Shown here: positions 16,444 to 25,066 of the stretch, piece after piece
Numbering within the stretch: the stretch's first letter is position 1
Layout: each line of letters starts with the position of its first letter
Assembly (NCBI GenBank): GCA_020720115.1
Contig: DYPD01000011.1
Span: 8,888 to 53,091 of the forward strand
Source of the DNA: Thiomargarita sp.
GTDB taxonomy: Bacteria; Pseudomonadota; Gammaproteobacteria; Beggiatoales; Beggiatoaceae
DNA: 44,204 bases
Direction: 5' to 3'
Made by a program: the position numbers and the translations under genes
Notes under the pieces: model-generated
What the model was told of the DNA's origin: nothing
What the model saw: the letters and a program-made list of their open reading frames with translations, nothing else
Database searches by the model: none

Positions 16444-18985
16444 GAGTAGCTTCCTCAAGGTCAAGCCGATTAAACTCATTGAATGGCTCTGATAGTTTGT
16501 CAAAAATCTTACTAATATCATGTGTAACGCATTGAACATTAGATTGATTATTTTCCTTTTCTGTCAAATAAAGTTCAATATTATCAACTTTTTCACGCCG
16601 ACTATAGCGGACTAATGCCTCTATCATGTAGGGGCTGTGCGAGCTAAGCATGACCCTAACTCCATTTTTTACCAGGGCAATGATTAACTCAGCATATTTT
16701 AACTGCCAGTTAGGATGAATATGCACCTCTGGCTCATCCAGGATAAGTACGCTCCCAGGTCTAATAGTTTGATTCTGAATTAACATTTGTAGAATACCAA
16801 ACATTTTTATGCCGGTTGAAGTATCCAATATAGGAATAGGTCCAGTAATAGATTCTTTTTCATATACAAGATCATCTACTGTTGCTTGTTTGTAACGAAT
16901 TTCACCACCAATAATCTCATGAATACTTTGTAATAGTTCATGGTGTTTATCTAAAGGAATAGGGGAAGAGGGCTTGGATGCTAAGCGTAAAACAAGATCA
17001 GTTACCCATTCTGGCAATTCATAATTTAGATCGTTTTGTTTTGCTAGTAATTGGGTATTTTTGATATAAGAAAATTTGTCCAGCACATCAGGGGTATCTA
17101 TAAAAACAGGATAATTAGGATACAGTTTCAGGTCAGGATAAGCCAAGCTATTTCTATATAAAATGAGTTTCCGCACTTCCTTAAATAGCATCTTGCTAAT
17201 CGTGCTTTTTCCCGTATCGTTTTCTCCTGCAATAATGGTTAAACTTGTCAGTTTTATTTCCGCATCTTTGATTATTTTATATCCTCTTATGCGCAGTTGT
17301 ATGCCGTTTTTAGCGCTAATTTTGATTCTTGGATCAGCCGCGCAAATAGCATTAAAACTATTCTTAACCCGCTCTTCGAAGTCTGAGGAATTTATGCTCT
17401 GGGCAACACCAGAAAATATCTCACTGATAGCCACTGCTCTTTGATTTTTAGAACCTTGCCCTGAGATGCTTAATACTGCCTCCCAAGCAGCATGTTGATT
17501 AGTTAATATTGTCCAACGGCTATAATCTAATAGGCGCTGAAACAACTCTTGTTTTACTTGATTGATGCGTTTTCCTTGTTCGCCAAGTGTAATTTTTTCT
17601 GGAAATTTTATTATTTGCTGAAAGTTAAATTCTCTAAATACGGCATTGCATAAGTCTGAAATTGGCGTTATGTCGTTATATTGATCTTCAGAATTAACCA
17701 TACGGCGGTTGAACGCATATACCGTTTTCCAATGCCCCTCATTTATTTGCTTGTTCAATTTTTCTAGAAAAGGTTTAAGGAAATTCCCCGATAAAAAATC
17801 AATCAAATCACAGTTGCAACTGATAGCAAAGAATTTTTTAGACTCTGCTTGAAGATGATCTAGAAATTTTTTAATTTCAGCTTCAGCATCTTCAGCATCT
17901 TCAGCATCTTTAGCATCTATAGTGGATAAATAAAAACACATGTCTTCTTTAATATCTACACTGTTGCTTTCCTGCCGCCCGTGTACTCTCCCGTTAAGAT
18001 TACGAAGTGCAACGCTTATGGCGTCTTTGTCGCCAGCAATTGATAGAGGATTAAGTTTATTAAATATAACTTTTAATTTATTAGCATAACCTTTTTCAAA
18101 TATATCTTTTAGCTGTTTTTCTGAAGAAGTAAAGAGCGTGGTGTCCGACATGCCTTCCACAAACAGGATGTAGTCGGAGAAATGGAAGAAATCGAAATGC
18201 CTGATTGGGGGTGCATTCAGGTTGTGCCCAATGCCTTCACTATCTATTAATACAAGCGGGTAATCTTTAAATTGCGGATTAAGAAATTCTCCTTCAACTC
18301 TTGCATAAGATAGCACAGACGCAAGAGAACCCTGTGCATTTGATAGTAATTTCTTACTTTCTTTTATAAAAATAGTTTCATCATCTCTTTCGTAAGAATA
18401 GTATTTTTCTGATAACTCATGTGTGCAAATTGTTTTGACTGCAGAATCTATCAAAAGATAAATTTCTTCTTTCTTGCTTTTTACAAACTCTGATGTAGCT
18501 TCAGTTTCCAATACATCCTCATGCTTCTTGTCTTTTGCAAATTGAAGTATCTCTTGTGCTATTTCTTCTAGTTGTTGTGAAGTTAAAATAAATTTGAATC
18601 GAACAGTTTGGTCTGGTGTCTCAGACAGACTGTTCTTAACAAGATTTTCTATAAGCGTATCATCGTTTTGTTGTGCTTTATTTTGAAAAACGCTGTCAAT
18701 TGCATCGAATAAAATATCCTCAATTGCTGATAATATTTCATCTTGAGTCTTAAATACCAAGGTTGCTTTAAATGGCAGACCTTTACGCAAAACATATTCT
18801 GTTGTGACAGTTGTTGTTCTGCCATTCCCTATATTTGGAAAAGCATGTTTTTCAGTCCCCATTATTTTTCTAATAATGGTTGTTTTTCCTGCTCCGGTGT
18901 TACCTAGAACATAGACCTTCAGCAAATCTCTTGGAAGCGGATGAACTGGTTCTAAAATATCTTGAGTATCAGAAAAATTTGGCAT
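16436..18985 (-). CDS. Fused dynamin/GTPase-like and ABC/OLD-type ATPase, candidate defence protein
   Basis: 849 residues, preceded by AAGGA. The N-terminal half has a P-loop GNTGAGKT (28-35), then a switch-like DSEGIG (Asp248) and FNKLN (Asn309-Lys310), an order resembling G1, G3 and G4 of GTPases. The insert between G1 and G3 is long, helical and acidic. A second nucleotide-binding domain starts near residue 570: Walker A GENDTGKST (587-595), Walker B LILDEPEVHIHP (Asp750-Glu751), then SSHSPYMIE as the switch. That C-terminal pattern is the RecF/OLD-like ATPase family (AAA_21-type) common in anti-phage systems. Joining both NTPases in one chain, with a nuclease-like partner, is unusual. Function is inferred, not shown. 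Confidence 0.8.
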   Translation of the reverse strand: MPNFSDTQDILEPVHPLPRDLLKVYVLGNTGAGKTTIIRKIMGTEKHAFPNIGNGRTTTVTTEYVLRKGLPFKATLVFKTQDEILSAIEDILFDAIDSVFQNKAQQNDDTLIENLVKNSLSETPDQTVRFKFILTSQQLEEIAQEILQFAKDKKHEDVLETEATSEFVKSKKEEIYLLIDSAVKTICTHELSEKYYSYERDDETIFIKESKKLLSNAQGSLASVLSYARVEGEFLNPQFKDYPLVLIDSEGIGHNLNAPPIRHFDFFHFSDYILFVEGMSDTTLFTSSEKQLKDIFEKGYANKLKVIFNKLNPLSIAGDKDAISVALRNLNGRVHGRQESNSVDIKEDMCFYLSTIDAKDAEDAEDAEAEIKKFLDHLQAESKKFFAISCNCDLIDFLSGNFLKPFLEKLNKQINEGHWKTVYAFNRRMVNSEDQYNDITPISDLCNAVFREFNFQQIIKFPEKITLGEQGKRINQVKQELFQRLLDYSRWTILTNQHAAWEAVLSISGQGSKNQRAVAISEIFSGVAQSINSSDFEERVKNSFNAICAADPRIKISAKNGIQLRIRGYKIIKDAEIKLTSLTIIAGENDTGKSTISKMLFKEVRKLILYRNSLAYPDLKLYPNYPVFIDTPDVLDKFSYIKNTQLLAKQNDLNYELPEWVTDLVLRLASKPSSPIPLDKHHELLQSIHEIIGGEIRYKQATVDDLVYEKESITGPIPILDTSTGIKMFGILQMLIQNQTIRPGSVLILDEPEVHIHPNWQLKYAELIIALVKNGVRVMLSSHSPYMIEALVRYSRREKVDNIELYLTEKENNQSNVQCVTHDISKIFDKLSEPFNEFNRLDLEEATHG
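17881..17916. repeat. 9-bp tandem repeat inside the GTPase/ATPase gene
   Basis: A nine-base unit (CTTCAGCAT on the plus strand) repeats about four times, the last copy with one change. On the coding strand it yields an Asp-Ala-Glu repeat near residues 357-368 between the two NTPase domains. Unit gain or loss would change linker length without a frameshift. Confidence 0.85.
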
Positions 18986-19079
18986 AATAAATTCCTTGTA
19001 AATTTATTTTTTGAAAATAGCAGCAAACCCAATTCTATGCTTGATATGTGCAAACACTGGTTGCTAAGCGGCTTTGTTT

Positions 19080-19141
19080 GCGGTTGTTTAAACAAATCCC
19101 CCGCAGATGTACTGCTGTTTGGGGGGGGCACAAACAACCGC
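19080..19141. terminator. Inverted repeat between gcvR and the ATPase gene, possible terminator
   Basis: GCGGTTGTTT (19080-19089) and AAACAACCGC (19132-19141) are perfect 10-bp arms. Inside them a C5/G-rich pair and GCAG/CTGC can extend the fold. An eight-G run (19121-19128) lies in the structure. It follows gcvR and precedes the ATPase gene on the minus strand, with no clear U-tract, so its role in termination is uncertain. Confidence 0.4.
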
Positions 19142-19165
19142 TTGGTGTGAACTGATGCGTATGCT

Positions 19166-19705
19166 TTATTTCATTGGCGCTAACATGGCGTCGAGATTCA
19201 GCGCATCGCACATGTCCATAAACTCGCCGCGTAAGGTGGCGATGGAGAGGTCGCCTGGAATGCTGATGGTCATATTCATGGAAAACATCGGCGTGCCTGT
19301 GTGTGCGGCGGCGTAGCTGCTGGTTTGTAGTTCTTCGATGTTGATGTTGCGCACGGCGAAGAATTTGGCGATGTCGCGGACGATGCCGGGGTGATCCATT
19401 GATACGACTTCAACCATATAACTTAATAGCTTGGCTTCGGTGCTACGGGGTTCGGTGCGCTTGATGGTGAGCAGTAATCCAAGCTTTTCGGCGGCGTGTG
19501 GCAGGCTGTTTTCTAAACGCGCTACCGCATCCCAGGTGCCGGCAATCAGCATGATGATGGCGAATTCGCCGCCGAGTACGGTCATGCGGCTTTCCATGAC
19601 GTTGCAGCTATAGTCGGCAATGGTTTCGGATAAAGCGTCAACAATGCCGGGGCGGTCGCGCCCTAGGGCGGAAATGACGAGTAAGTTGTGCATGATTTTT
19701 TTCAT
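19166..19705 (-). CDS. gcvR: Glycine cleavage system regulator GcvR-like, two ACT domains
   Basis: 179 residues. The first ACT domain covers about 6-80 (SALGRDRPGIVDALSETIAD) and the second about 93-170 (VEVVSMDHPGIVRDIAKFFA, then NIEELQT). Length and the two GRDRPG/DHPG loops match GcvR, which binds GcvA and represses the glycine cleavage genes in Escherichia coli. No gcv genes are nearby. ATG 19705 is used; ATG 19693 is an alternative and neither has a strong ribosome-binding site. The gene lies downstream of the LuxO-type regulator on the same strand with a 78-bp gap. Confidence 0.85.
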   Translation of the reverse strand: MKKIMHNLLVISALGRDRPGIVDALSETIADYSCNVMESRMTVLGGEFAIIMLIAGTWDAVARLENSLPHAAEKLGLLLTIKRTEPRSTEAKLLSYMVEVVSMDHPGIVRDIAKFFAVRNINIEELQTSSYAAAHTGTPMFSMNMTISIPGDLSIATLRGEFMDMCDALNLDAMLAPMK

Positions 19706-19783
19706 CTCAGTGAGTGCGTAAAGTGGGGTAAGGATTGAGTAGGGCGTGCGTAAAACAACAACGCTTGACAGCTTGTTTATGGC

Positions 19784-21214
19784 TTATTTGGGTGACGGGC
19801 TATGCTCCTGATTTTCCCAGGTTTGTTTTTTACGGTAAATAGTCGAGGCGCTGATGCCTAAATGAATGGCGGCTTTGGGAATGTTGCCGTCGCATAGGCT
19901 GATGGCGCGTTCAATGACTTCTTTTTCTATTTCTGCCAACGGACGAATCAGCGTACCCAGATCGCCAGATAGCGGGTCACCGGCGGCGTAAGCTTTGGGT
20001 GTTTGCGGGAGTATGACGTTGGCTTTAGGGCTGTCTAGGACATGATTGTTGAGGGGCGGCGGCAGCATGTCTGCGGTGACATAGTCGCTGTCATTGAGTA
20101 CCGCTATGTTGCGCATGACGTTTTGCAGTTGTCTGACATTGCCGGGCCAGCTGTAATCCAGAAAAATGGCTTCGGTTTTTTTATCTAAGCCGACAAAATG
20201 CTTGTGTTCTTCTTTGGCATATTCGCGCAAAAAACTGTTGGCAATCAATAATACATCCTCGTCTCGCTTGCGCAATGGCGGTAGCGCGATGGGAATGACA
20301 TGTAGACGATAATAAAGGTCTTCGCGGAAACGCCCTTCTTCCACTTCTTTGAGCGGATCGCGGTTGGTTGCGCAAACAAAGCGAATGTCCGCTTTTTGCA
20401 AATCATTGGCGCCAACGGGTTGAAAAGCGCCGCTTTGAATAAAGCGTAACAATTTGGTTTGTAAGTCCAAATCCATTTCACAGATTTCGTCGAGAAATAA
20501 TGTGCCCTTATCTGCGCGTGCTGCTGCGCCTTGGCGCGAGGCATATGCGCCAGTAAATGCGCCTTTGACATGTCCAAAAATTTCGCTTTCAATCAAATCT
20601 TTAGGAATGGCAGCACAGTTAATGGCAATAAACGGTTGGTCACGGCGGTCGCTTTCTTGGTGAATGGCTTCAGCACATAATTCTTTACCCGTACCGCTTT
20701 CGCCGGTGATAAACACAGTGGCTTTGCTCGGTGCGGCGCTTTCGATAATGTGGTAAACCCCGCGCATAGTCGGCGAAGCGCCTAAAAAGCTATGAAAACG
20801 TTCGCGGGATTCATCTTCATAGGTTTCTAATAAGGCGCTCATGCGCTGCCGCTCTAGGGCATTGCGCAAGGTAATAATCAGGCGCTCAGGGGTAAAGGGT
20901 TTTTCAATAAAATCAAAAGCGCCAGCCCGCATCGCTTCCACTGCAACATTCACCGAACCCTGCCCGGTGACAACCACCACCGCAGTGGGTAATTGATGCG
21001 CCACTACATGCTTCAGAATATCCATGCCATCCATATCGGGTAAGCCTAAATCCAGCATCATCACATGCGGCGGCGTCTTAGCAATAAGGCGCAAGGCTTC
21101 TGTACCTGTTGTCACCAACTGGGTCTGAATCGGTTCAGCGCGTAAATATTCCCGGTATAGTATGGCTAAGGCTTGGCTATCTTCGACAATGAGTAAGTTC
21201 GGTTTTTCAGACAT
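19784..21214 (-). CDS. Sigma-54-dependent response regulator, LuxO/NtrC type
   Basis: 476 residues. The receiver domain has LIVEDSQ, phosphoacceptor Asp55 in MMLDLGLPDMDG, and KP at 105-106. The AAA+ domain has GESGTGKE (171-178), the sigma-54 contact loop GAFTGA (218-223), LFLDEI Walker B, and YSWPGNVRQLQN. A Fis-type helix-turn-helix ends the protein (IPKAAIHLGISASTIYRKKQ). The LPDMDG receiver and DNA-binding helix resemble LuxO, the quorum-sensing activator of Qrr small RNAs in vibrios, but no LuxU, LuxQ or Qrr-like gene is visible. It should activate sigma-54 promoters after phosphorylation by an unlinked kinase. Confidence 0.92.
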   Translation of the reverse strand: MSEKPNLLIVEDSQALAILYREYLRAEPIQTQLVTTGTEALRLIAKTPPHVMMLDLGLPDMDGMDILKHVVAHQLPTAVVVVTGQGSVNVAVEAMRAGAFDFIEKPFTPERLIITLRNALERQRMSALLETYEDESRERFHSFLGASPTMRGVYHIIESAAPSKATVFITGESGTGKELCAEAIHQESDRRDQPFIAINCAAIPKDLIESEIFGHVKGAFTGAYASRQGAAARADKGTLFLDEICEMDLDLQTKLLRFIQSGAFQPVGANDLQKADIRFVCATNRDPLKEVEEGRFREDLYYRLHVIPIALPPLRKRDEDVLLIANSFLREYAKEEHKHFVGLDKKTEAIFLDYSWPGNVRQLQNVMRNIAVLNDSDYVTADMLPPPLNNHVLDSPKANVILPQTPKAYAAGDPLSGDLGTLIRPLAEIEKEVIERAISLCDGNIPKAAIHLGISASTIYRKKQTWENQEHSPSPK

Positions 21215-21410
21215 AAATAGTTCGCTGTTATTTCACACAAGTGAGTTATACGTCAATGCTGATGGCATTTGGGCGCTACTGAGCACATCAAGACAATCCA
21301 AATAGACTGGCTAAAAACATTCAAAGCTTAAGTTACTCCCAAAGGGAGTGCAAACCTTTCGATAAATTCAAAGCTGCCGGTTTTTTTCTGGGGGTATTCA
21401 GTGTTCACTG

Positions 21411-22523
21411 TCAGTTTGATGAATGCTGACAGGCGGGGCAGTGTGCTTGGTTGCGGCAACGTTGCTGTAACAAATTGGGCAGCTTGTCTTTAATCTGATA
21501 GGTCAACACCGCGCATTCGTGTTCTTCTAAGGTGGCGGAGAAGTAATGCTGTCCGCCGCCGCTGGCAACAAAATACAGGCTGCTACCAGCGGCGGGGGCG
21601 ACAGCTGCTAACAGTGCGCCGCGCCCTGGTAAGGCAATGGGGGTGGGCGGCAAGCCGGCGCGTGTGTAGCTGTTGTAAGGGGTGTCGCGCTCTAGGTCGG
21701 CTTTGCGCAAATTGCCATCAAAGGTTTCGCCTAAGCCGTAAATGACTGTTGGGTCGGTTTGTAATCTCATGCCTTTTTGCAAACGGCGGGAAAAAACCCC
21801 CGCAATTTCCGGGCGTTCGTCTGCTACGCCGGTTTCTTTTTCAATGATGGAAGCGAGAATCAGCGTTTCTTCGGCACTTTTGAGTGGGCTGTCTGGGCTT
21901 TTTTGTCCCCAAGCGGCGGCTAATTCTTGCTGCATCCGCGCATAAGCACGGCGTAAAATTTCGACATCTTTAGTATTTTTTTCAAACAGATAGGTGTCAG
22001 GAAAAAAATTGCCTTCAGGATTTTTTTCGGCTGCGCCTAGCGCCTGCATGACTGCCTGCAAACTGATGTCTGTGAGTGTATGTTGCAGCTTAGGATGCGC
22101 CTGCACTGCCTGTAACATTTGGCGTACTGTCCAGCCTTCTACAATCAGTAACTCATGTTGGATGGGTTTACCAGAAATCAGCACTTCTAGGATTTGCTCG
22201 GCGCTACTGGCGGGTGGAATGGCGTATTCTCCCGCTTTGATCAGGGTCGCGCGTTTTTGCCAACGGGCTTTGAGTTGCCATGCTACAGCGGTTGGATAAT
22301 CCAGTACCTGCTGTTCCAACAGGTCTTTTGCCACTTGACGCAAATGACTGCCTGGCTTAAGTGTGTATTGAAAATTGTCCGGGATGGGCAGCGGGCGTTG
22401 CAAGCCTTTGGTGAATAATTCATAGCCCGCGCCAATGGCAAGACCGCCAAGCAACAATACCCCTAGCAGAGTACGCCACAAAAAAGTCGAAAATAAACGC
22501 ACTATCACCCGTATAATCCCCAT
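21411..22523 (-). CDS. mltG: Endolytic murein transglycosylase MltG
   Basis: 370 residues. One membrane helix near 14-34 anchors the protein in the inner membrane. A LysM-like domain follows (LKPGSHLRQVAKDLLEQ). The YceG/MltG catalytic domain has EGNFFPDTY and ASIIEKET, with Glu228 as the catalytic residue, then MRLQTDPTVIYGL and PYNSYTRAGLPPTPI. It cleaves nascent glycan strands and may set their length. The C terminus is odd: after the usual YFSATLEEH end there is a tail of about 30 residues with four Cys including a CxxxxxCxxC pattern. No pabC, tmk or holB, the frequent gammaproteobacterial neighbours, are present. Confidence 0.93.
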   Translation of the reverse strand: MGIIRVIVRLFSTFLWRTLLGVLLLGGLAIGAGYELFTKGLQRPLPIPDNFQYTLKPGSHLRQVAKDLLEQQVLDYPTAVAWQLKARWQKRATLIKAGEYAIPPASSAEQILEVLISGKPIQHELLIVEGWTVRQMLQAVQAHPKLQHTLTDISLQAVMQALGAAEKNPEGNFFPDTYLFEKNTKDVEILRRAYARMQQELAAAWGQKSPDSPLKSAEETLILASIIEKETGVADERPEIAGVFSRRLQKGMRLQTDPTVIYGLGETFDGNLRKADLERDTPYNSYTRAGLPPTPIALPGRGALLAAVAPAAGSSLYFVASGGGQHYFSATLEEHECAVLTYQIKDKLPNLLQQRCRNQAHCPACQHSSN

Positions 22524-22588
22524 TTTTAAGACACTTGAGACAGCCGCTGGTGCGGAAAAATAGCTTCTCTAACACACTCTCGATTTCT

Positions 22589-23323
22589 ATGTCAAAGCCA
22601 GCTTCAGATACCCTTTACGCTCAACCCCGCGAGCATATCGCAGATTTCGCCTTTGACGCTGGCGTTGCCAGCGTTTTTCAGGACATGATTCAACGCTCAG
22701 TGCCAGGTTATGCCACTATCACACACACGCTGGGCGCGATTGCTGAACGCTATGCTCAACCCAACAGCCACATTTATGACCTGGGCTGTTCGCTGGGTAG
22801 CGGCACACTGGCAATGCGTCGCCAGGTGCGTGTGCCCAACTGCACGCTGGTTGCCGTAGACCAAGCGCCCGCGATGCTGGAACAGTGCCGTGTGGCGGTG
22901 CAAGCAGAGCCTCATCCAGTGCCCATCGTCATGCTCTGTGCTGACATCAGGGAAGTGGCATTGCAACAGGCTTCTCTGGTGGTGTTGAATTTTACCCTGC
23001 AATTTGTGCCTTTGGCGGATCGCTTGCCATTGCTGCAAAAAATTCATCAAGCTTTGTTGCCGGGTGGCGTGTTGGTCTTATCAGAAAAAATCGCTTTTAG
23101 CGAAAACCAATTAAATGAGCGTTTTATCGCTTTGTATCATGCTTTTAAGCGCACCAACGGCTACAGCGATCTGGAAATTAGTCAAAAACGCACCGCCCTG
23201 GAAAAAGTCTTGATTCCCGATACGCTCGCCCAGCACCAGCAGCGTTTAGCCGCCGCTGGCTTTCAATCGAGCAGCCTGTGGTTTCAATGCTTTAACTTTG
23301 CTTCTTTGTTGGCATGGAAATAA
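22589..23323 (+). CDS. cmoA: Carboxy-S-adenosylmethionine synthase CmoA
   Basis: 244 residues, closely matching Escherichia coli CmoA. MIQRSVPGY, YDLGCSLGSGTLAMRR, VAVDQAPAMLEQC, VVLNFTLQFVPL, VLSEKIAF, KRTNGYSDLEISQKR and LWFQCFNFASLLA appear in family order. It converts S-adenosylmethionine and prephenate to carboxy-SAM, used by CmoB to make the wobble base cmo5U34 of tRNAs. The start was set at ATG 22589; an upstream in-frame ATG (22535) adds 18 residues with no counterpart and abuts the mltG start. cmoB is not in the window. Divergent from mltG and convergent with the glycosyltransferase gene. Confidence 0.96.
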   Translation: MSKPASDTLYAQPREHIADFAFDAGVASVFQDMIQRSVPGYATITHTLGAIAERYAQPNSHIYDLGCSLGSGTLAMRRQVRVPNCTLVAVDQAPAMLEQCRVAVQAEPHPVPIVMLCADIREVALQQASLVVLNFTLQFVPLADRLPLLQKIHQALLPGGVLVLSEKIAFSENQLNERFIALYHAFKRTNGYSDLEISQKRTALEKVLIPDTLAQHQQRLAAAGFQSSSLWFQCFNFASLLAWK

Positions 23324-23377
23324 ACCTTAGCCAATACCCGCCCGCAAAAGCCGCCAAATTAAGCAACAGGCTGCTGT

Positions 23378-25015
23378 TTAAGGAATTTGCAATTCTAAAC
23401 CCATGTCGTTGGTGCTTAAACTGAGCCAAGGGTTGTAATAGGGGTCGCCTTGCGCTAACCACTCCCGCCATTCGTCAGCAAAACGCGCTTGATCCTGCGC
23501 CAGCCAGCACAGGGGTTCGCTGCTCTGAAAGCGTGCAAAAGGCGTATAAACAATGCGGTAGCCGGCTTGCAAGGCGCGTAGGCTGAAATCCAATAGCGCA
23601 TGAGCGCCCTGGTAAGCGGGATTTAAGCCGCCTAATTGTGCCCAAACCGCGCCGCTAATTGCGCAGCAAGCCGGGTGTACGCTGCTGACATTACGCACGC
23701 TGGCAGTGACTGCCATGTAACCAGGCGTGCTGTCTGGATGTCCGGCGTAGAGCGCCAGCGGTTCGCCGCTGGGACGTTGCACTAAGCCCGCATGTACCAG
23801 CGTATCGCCGTGCAGTAATTTGCCCGTCACCAAACCAACGCCCGGCACCTGCAACCAGCGGCGCAGTTCTAACAGACTTTCTTCAGTGTCAGCTTCGACC
23901 CCAGCGCCTAAAATAATTTTGTCTTCGGCAAGCTCGTGTGCGGCGCTGGCTTGCTGGAGAGTGGCTTGGCAGTGCGCAGCTTCAGTCCAGCGCAATACCT
24001 GTGCAGGCTTGGCAGAATCAGTGAGCTTGACGCGATAATTACCGCGCCACAGGTGAGGATTTTCCGTGACTTCGCCGCTCAAGCCACGCCTGTACAGGCT
24101 GTCTTCTAGTGCCTGCATACCTGCTGCATAGGCGTAGGCTTTGGCGTTATGTTCGAGTGCGACTGAGTTGGCGTGTTGTCGCCATTGGTAGAGCATATGC
24201 GGCACATGCTGAATTTTTGCACCCGCATCTGCTGCCCGCAAAATCAAATCATAATCTTGCGAACCTTCAAAAGCCTGGCGCACGCCGCCCAGTTGTTGCA
24301 GGAAATCGCGGCGGTAGATTAATAGATGAAACAAGTAGTTGCCTGATAGCAGAGTTTCTGGCGACCAGCCTGGCTTGAACAGGTGCATAAAGCGTTTGTT
24401 GTGTGGCGAGAGCATATCGCGGTCAGAATACAGGACTTGCACATCGGGCTGTTCTCTAATAGTTTTCGCCATGATAAACAAGGCGTTAGGCGCAATTCGG
24501 TCGTCATGATCCAAAAACCCGACATAATCGCCCTGCGCCATTGCCAATCCCGCATTGGTTGCCGCACAAATGCCTTGATTTTGTTGCAAATGCAGCAGAC
24601 GCACACGCGGATCATCTTGAGTCATGGCTTCCAACAACGCCAGCATCGCTTTGCGCGTGCTGCCATCGTCTACCAAACACAGCTCCCAATGCGGATAGGC
24701 TTGAGTTTGTACGCTATAAATGCACTCGTACAAGAGTTTTAATGGGGTGTTAAATACCGGCGTGATGAGGCTAAATAGCGGTTTGTCTTGCCAAGCTTGG
24801 GCTTGCGCACGCAATGCTTGCCAATCATGCAAAGAAACAAAGGCGTGATGAAATAGCCAGGCTTGATATTCGATCCAATCGCTGCTTACCCAACGTTTGA
24901 GTTCTTTTTCGTCAGGAATGAATGCCGCAGGCAAGGCGGGTGTGCGGTATAGCCAATTGAGGGGGTTGTAGCGTTTCAAATAGTGACACACCTGAGAATG
25001 AAAAAACCCCGCCAC
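23378..25015 (-). CDS. Family 2 glycosyltransferase
   Basis: About 545 residues. After a helical N terminus of about 75 residues, the GT2 domain begins LFSLITPVFNTP, continues WELCLVDDGST and GDYVGFLDHDD (the metal-binding Asp-x-Asp region), and has FEGSQDYDLILRA and an acceptor-site WR. A second, weaker glycosyltransferase-like half follows (about 330-545) with GLVTGKLLHGD and a SGAVWAQLGGLN block but without a clear DxD. It probably builds cell-surface glycan in the cytoplasm. The annotated GTG at 25015 lies inside the terminator hairpin of rbcS and has no ribosome-binding site, so the real start may be GTG 24991 or a nearby downstream codon. Confidence 0.87.
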   Translation of the reverse strand: MAGFFHSQVCHYLKRYNPLNWLYRTPALPAAFIPDEKELKRWVSSDWIEYQAWLFHHAFVSLHDWQALRAQAQAWQDKPLFSLITPVFNTPLKLLYECIYSVQTQAYPHWELCLVDDGSTRKAMLALLEAMTQDDPRVRLLHLQQNQGICAATNAGLAMAQGDYVGFLDHDDRIAPNALFIMAKTIREQPDVQVLYSDRDMLSPHNKRFMHLFKPGWSPETLLSGNYLFHLLIYRRDFLQQLGGVRQAFEGSQDYDLILRAADAGAKIQHVPHMLYQWRQHANSVALEHNAKAYAYAAGMQALEDSLYRRGLSGEVTENPHLWRGNYRVKLTDSAKPAQVLRWTEAAHCQATLQQASAAHELAEDKIILGAGVEADTEESLLELRRWLQVPGVGLVTGKLLHGDTLVHAGLVQRPSGEPLALYAGHPDSTPGYMAVTASVRNVSSVHPACCAISGAVWAQLGGLNPAYQGAHALLDFSLRALQAGYRIVYTPFARFQSSEPLCWLAQDQARFADEWREWLAQGDPYYNPWLSLSTNDMGLELQIP

Positions 25016-25028
25016 GCTAAAAGCGGGA
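25001..25028 (-). terminator. Rho-independent terminator of rbcL-rbcS
   Basis: Read on the minus strand, CCCGC (25028-25024) and GCGGG (25012-25008) form the stem, followed by a T-rich tract (25006-25001). An alternative inner AGCG/CGCT pairing exists. It lies 39 bp after the rbcS stop. The first codons of the glycosyltransferase frame overlap it. Confidence 0.75.
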
Positions 25029-25066
25029 CAGGGTCTTTAGCCTAAAAAATCAGCGAGGTTGATTTT

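Noticed and set aside
21215-21410. A Qrr-like small RNA upstream of the LuxO-type gene
   Set aside because: There is a small ACTCCC/GGGAGT hairpin but no sigma-54 promoter match and no U-tract after it on either strand.
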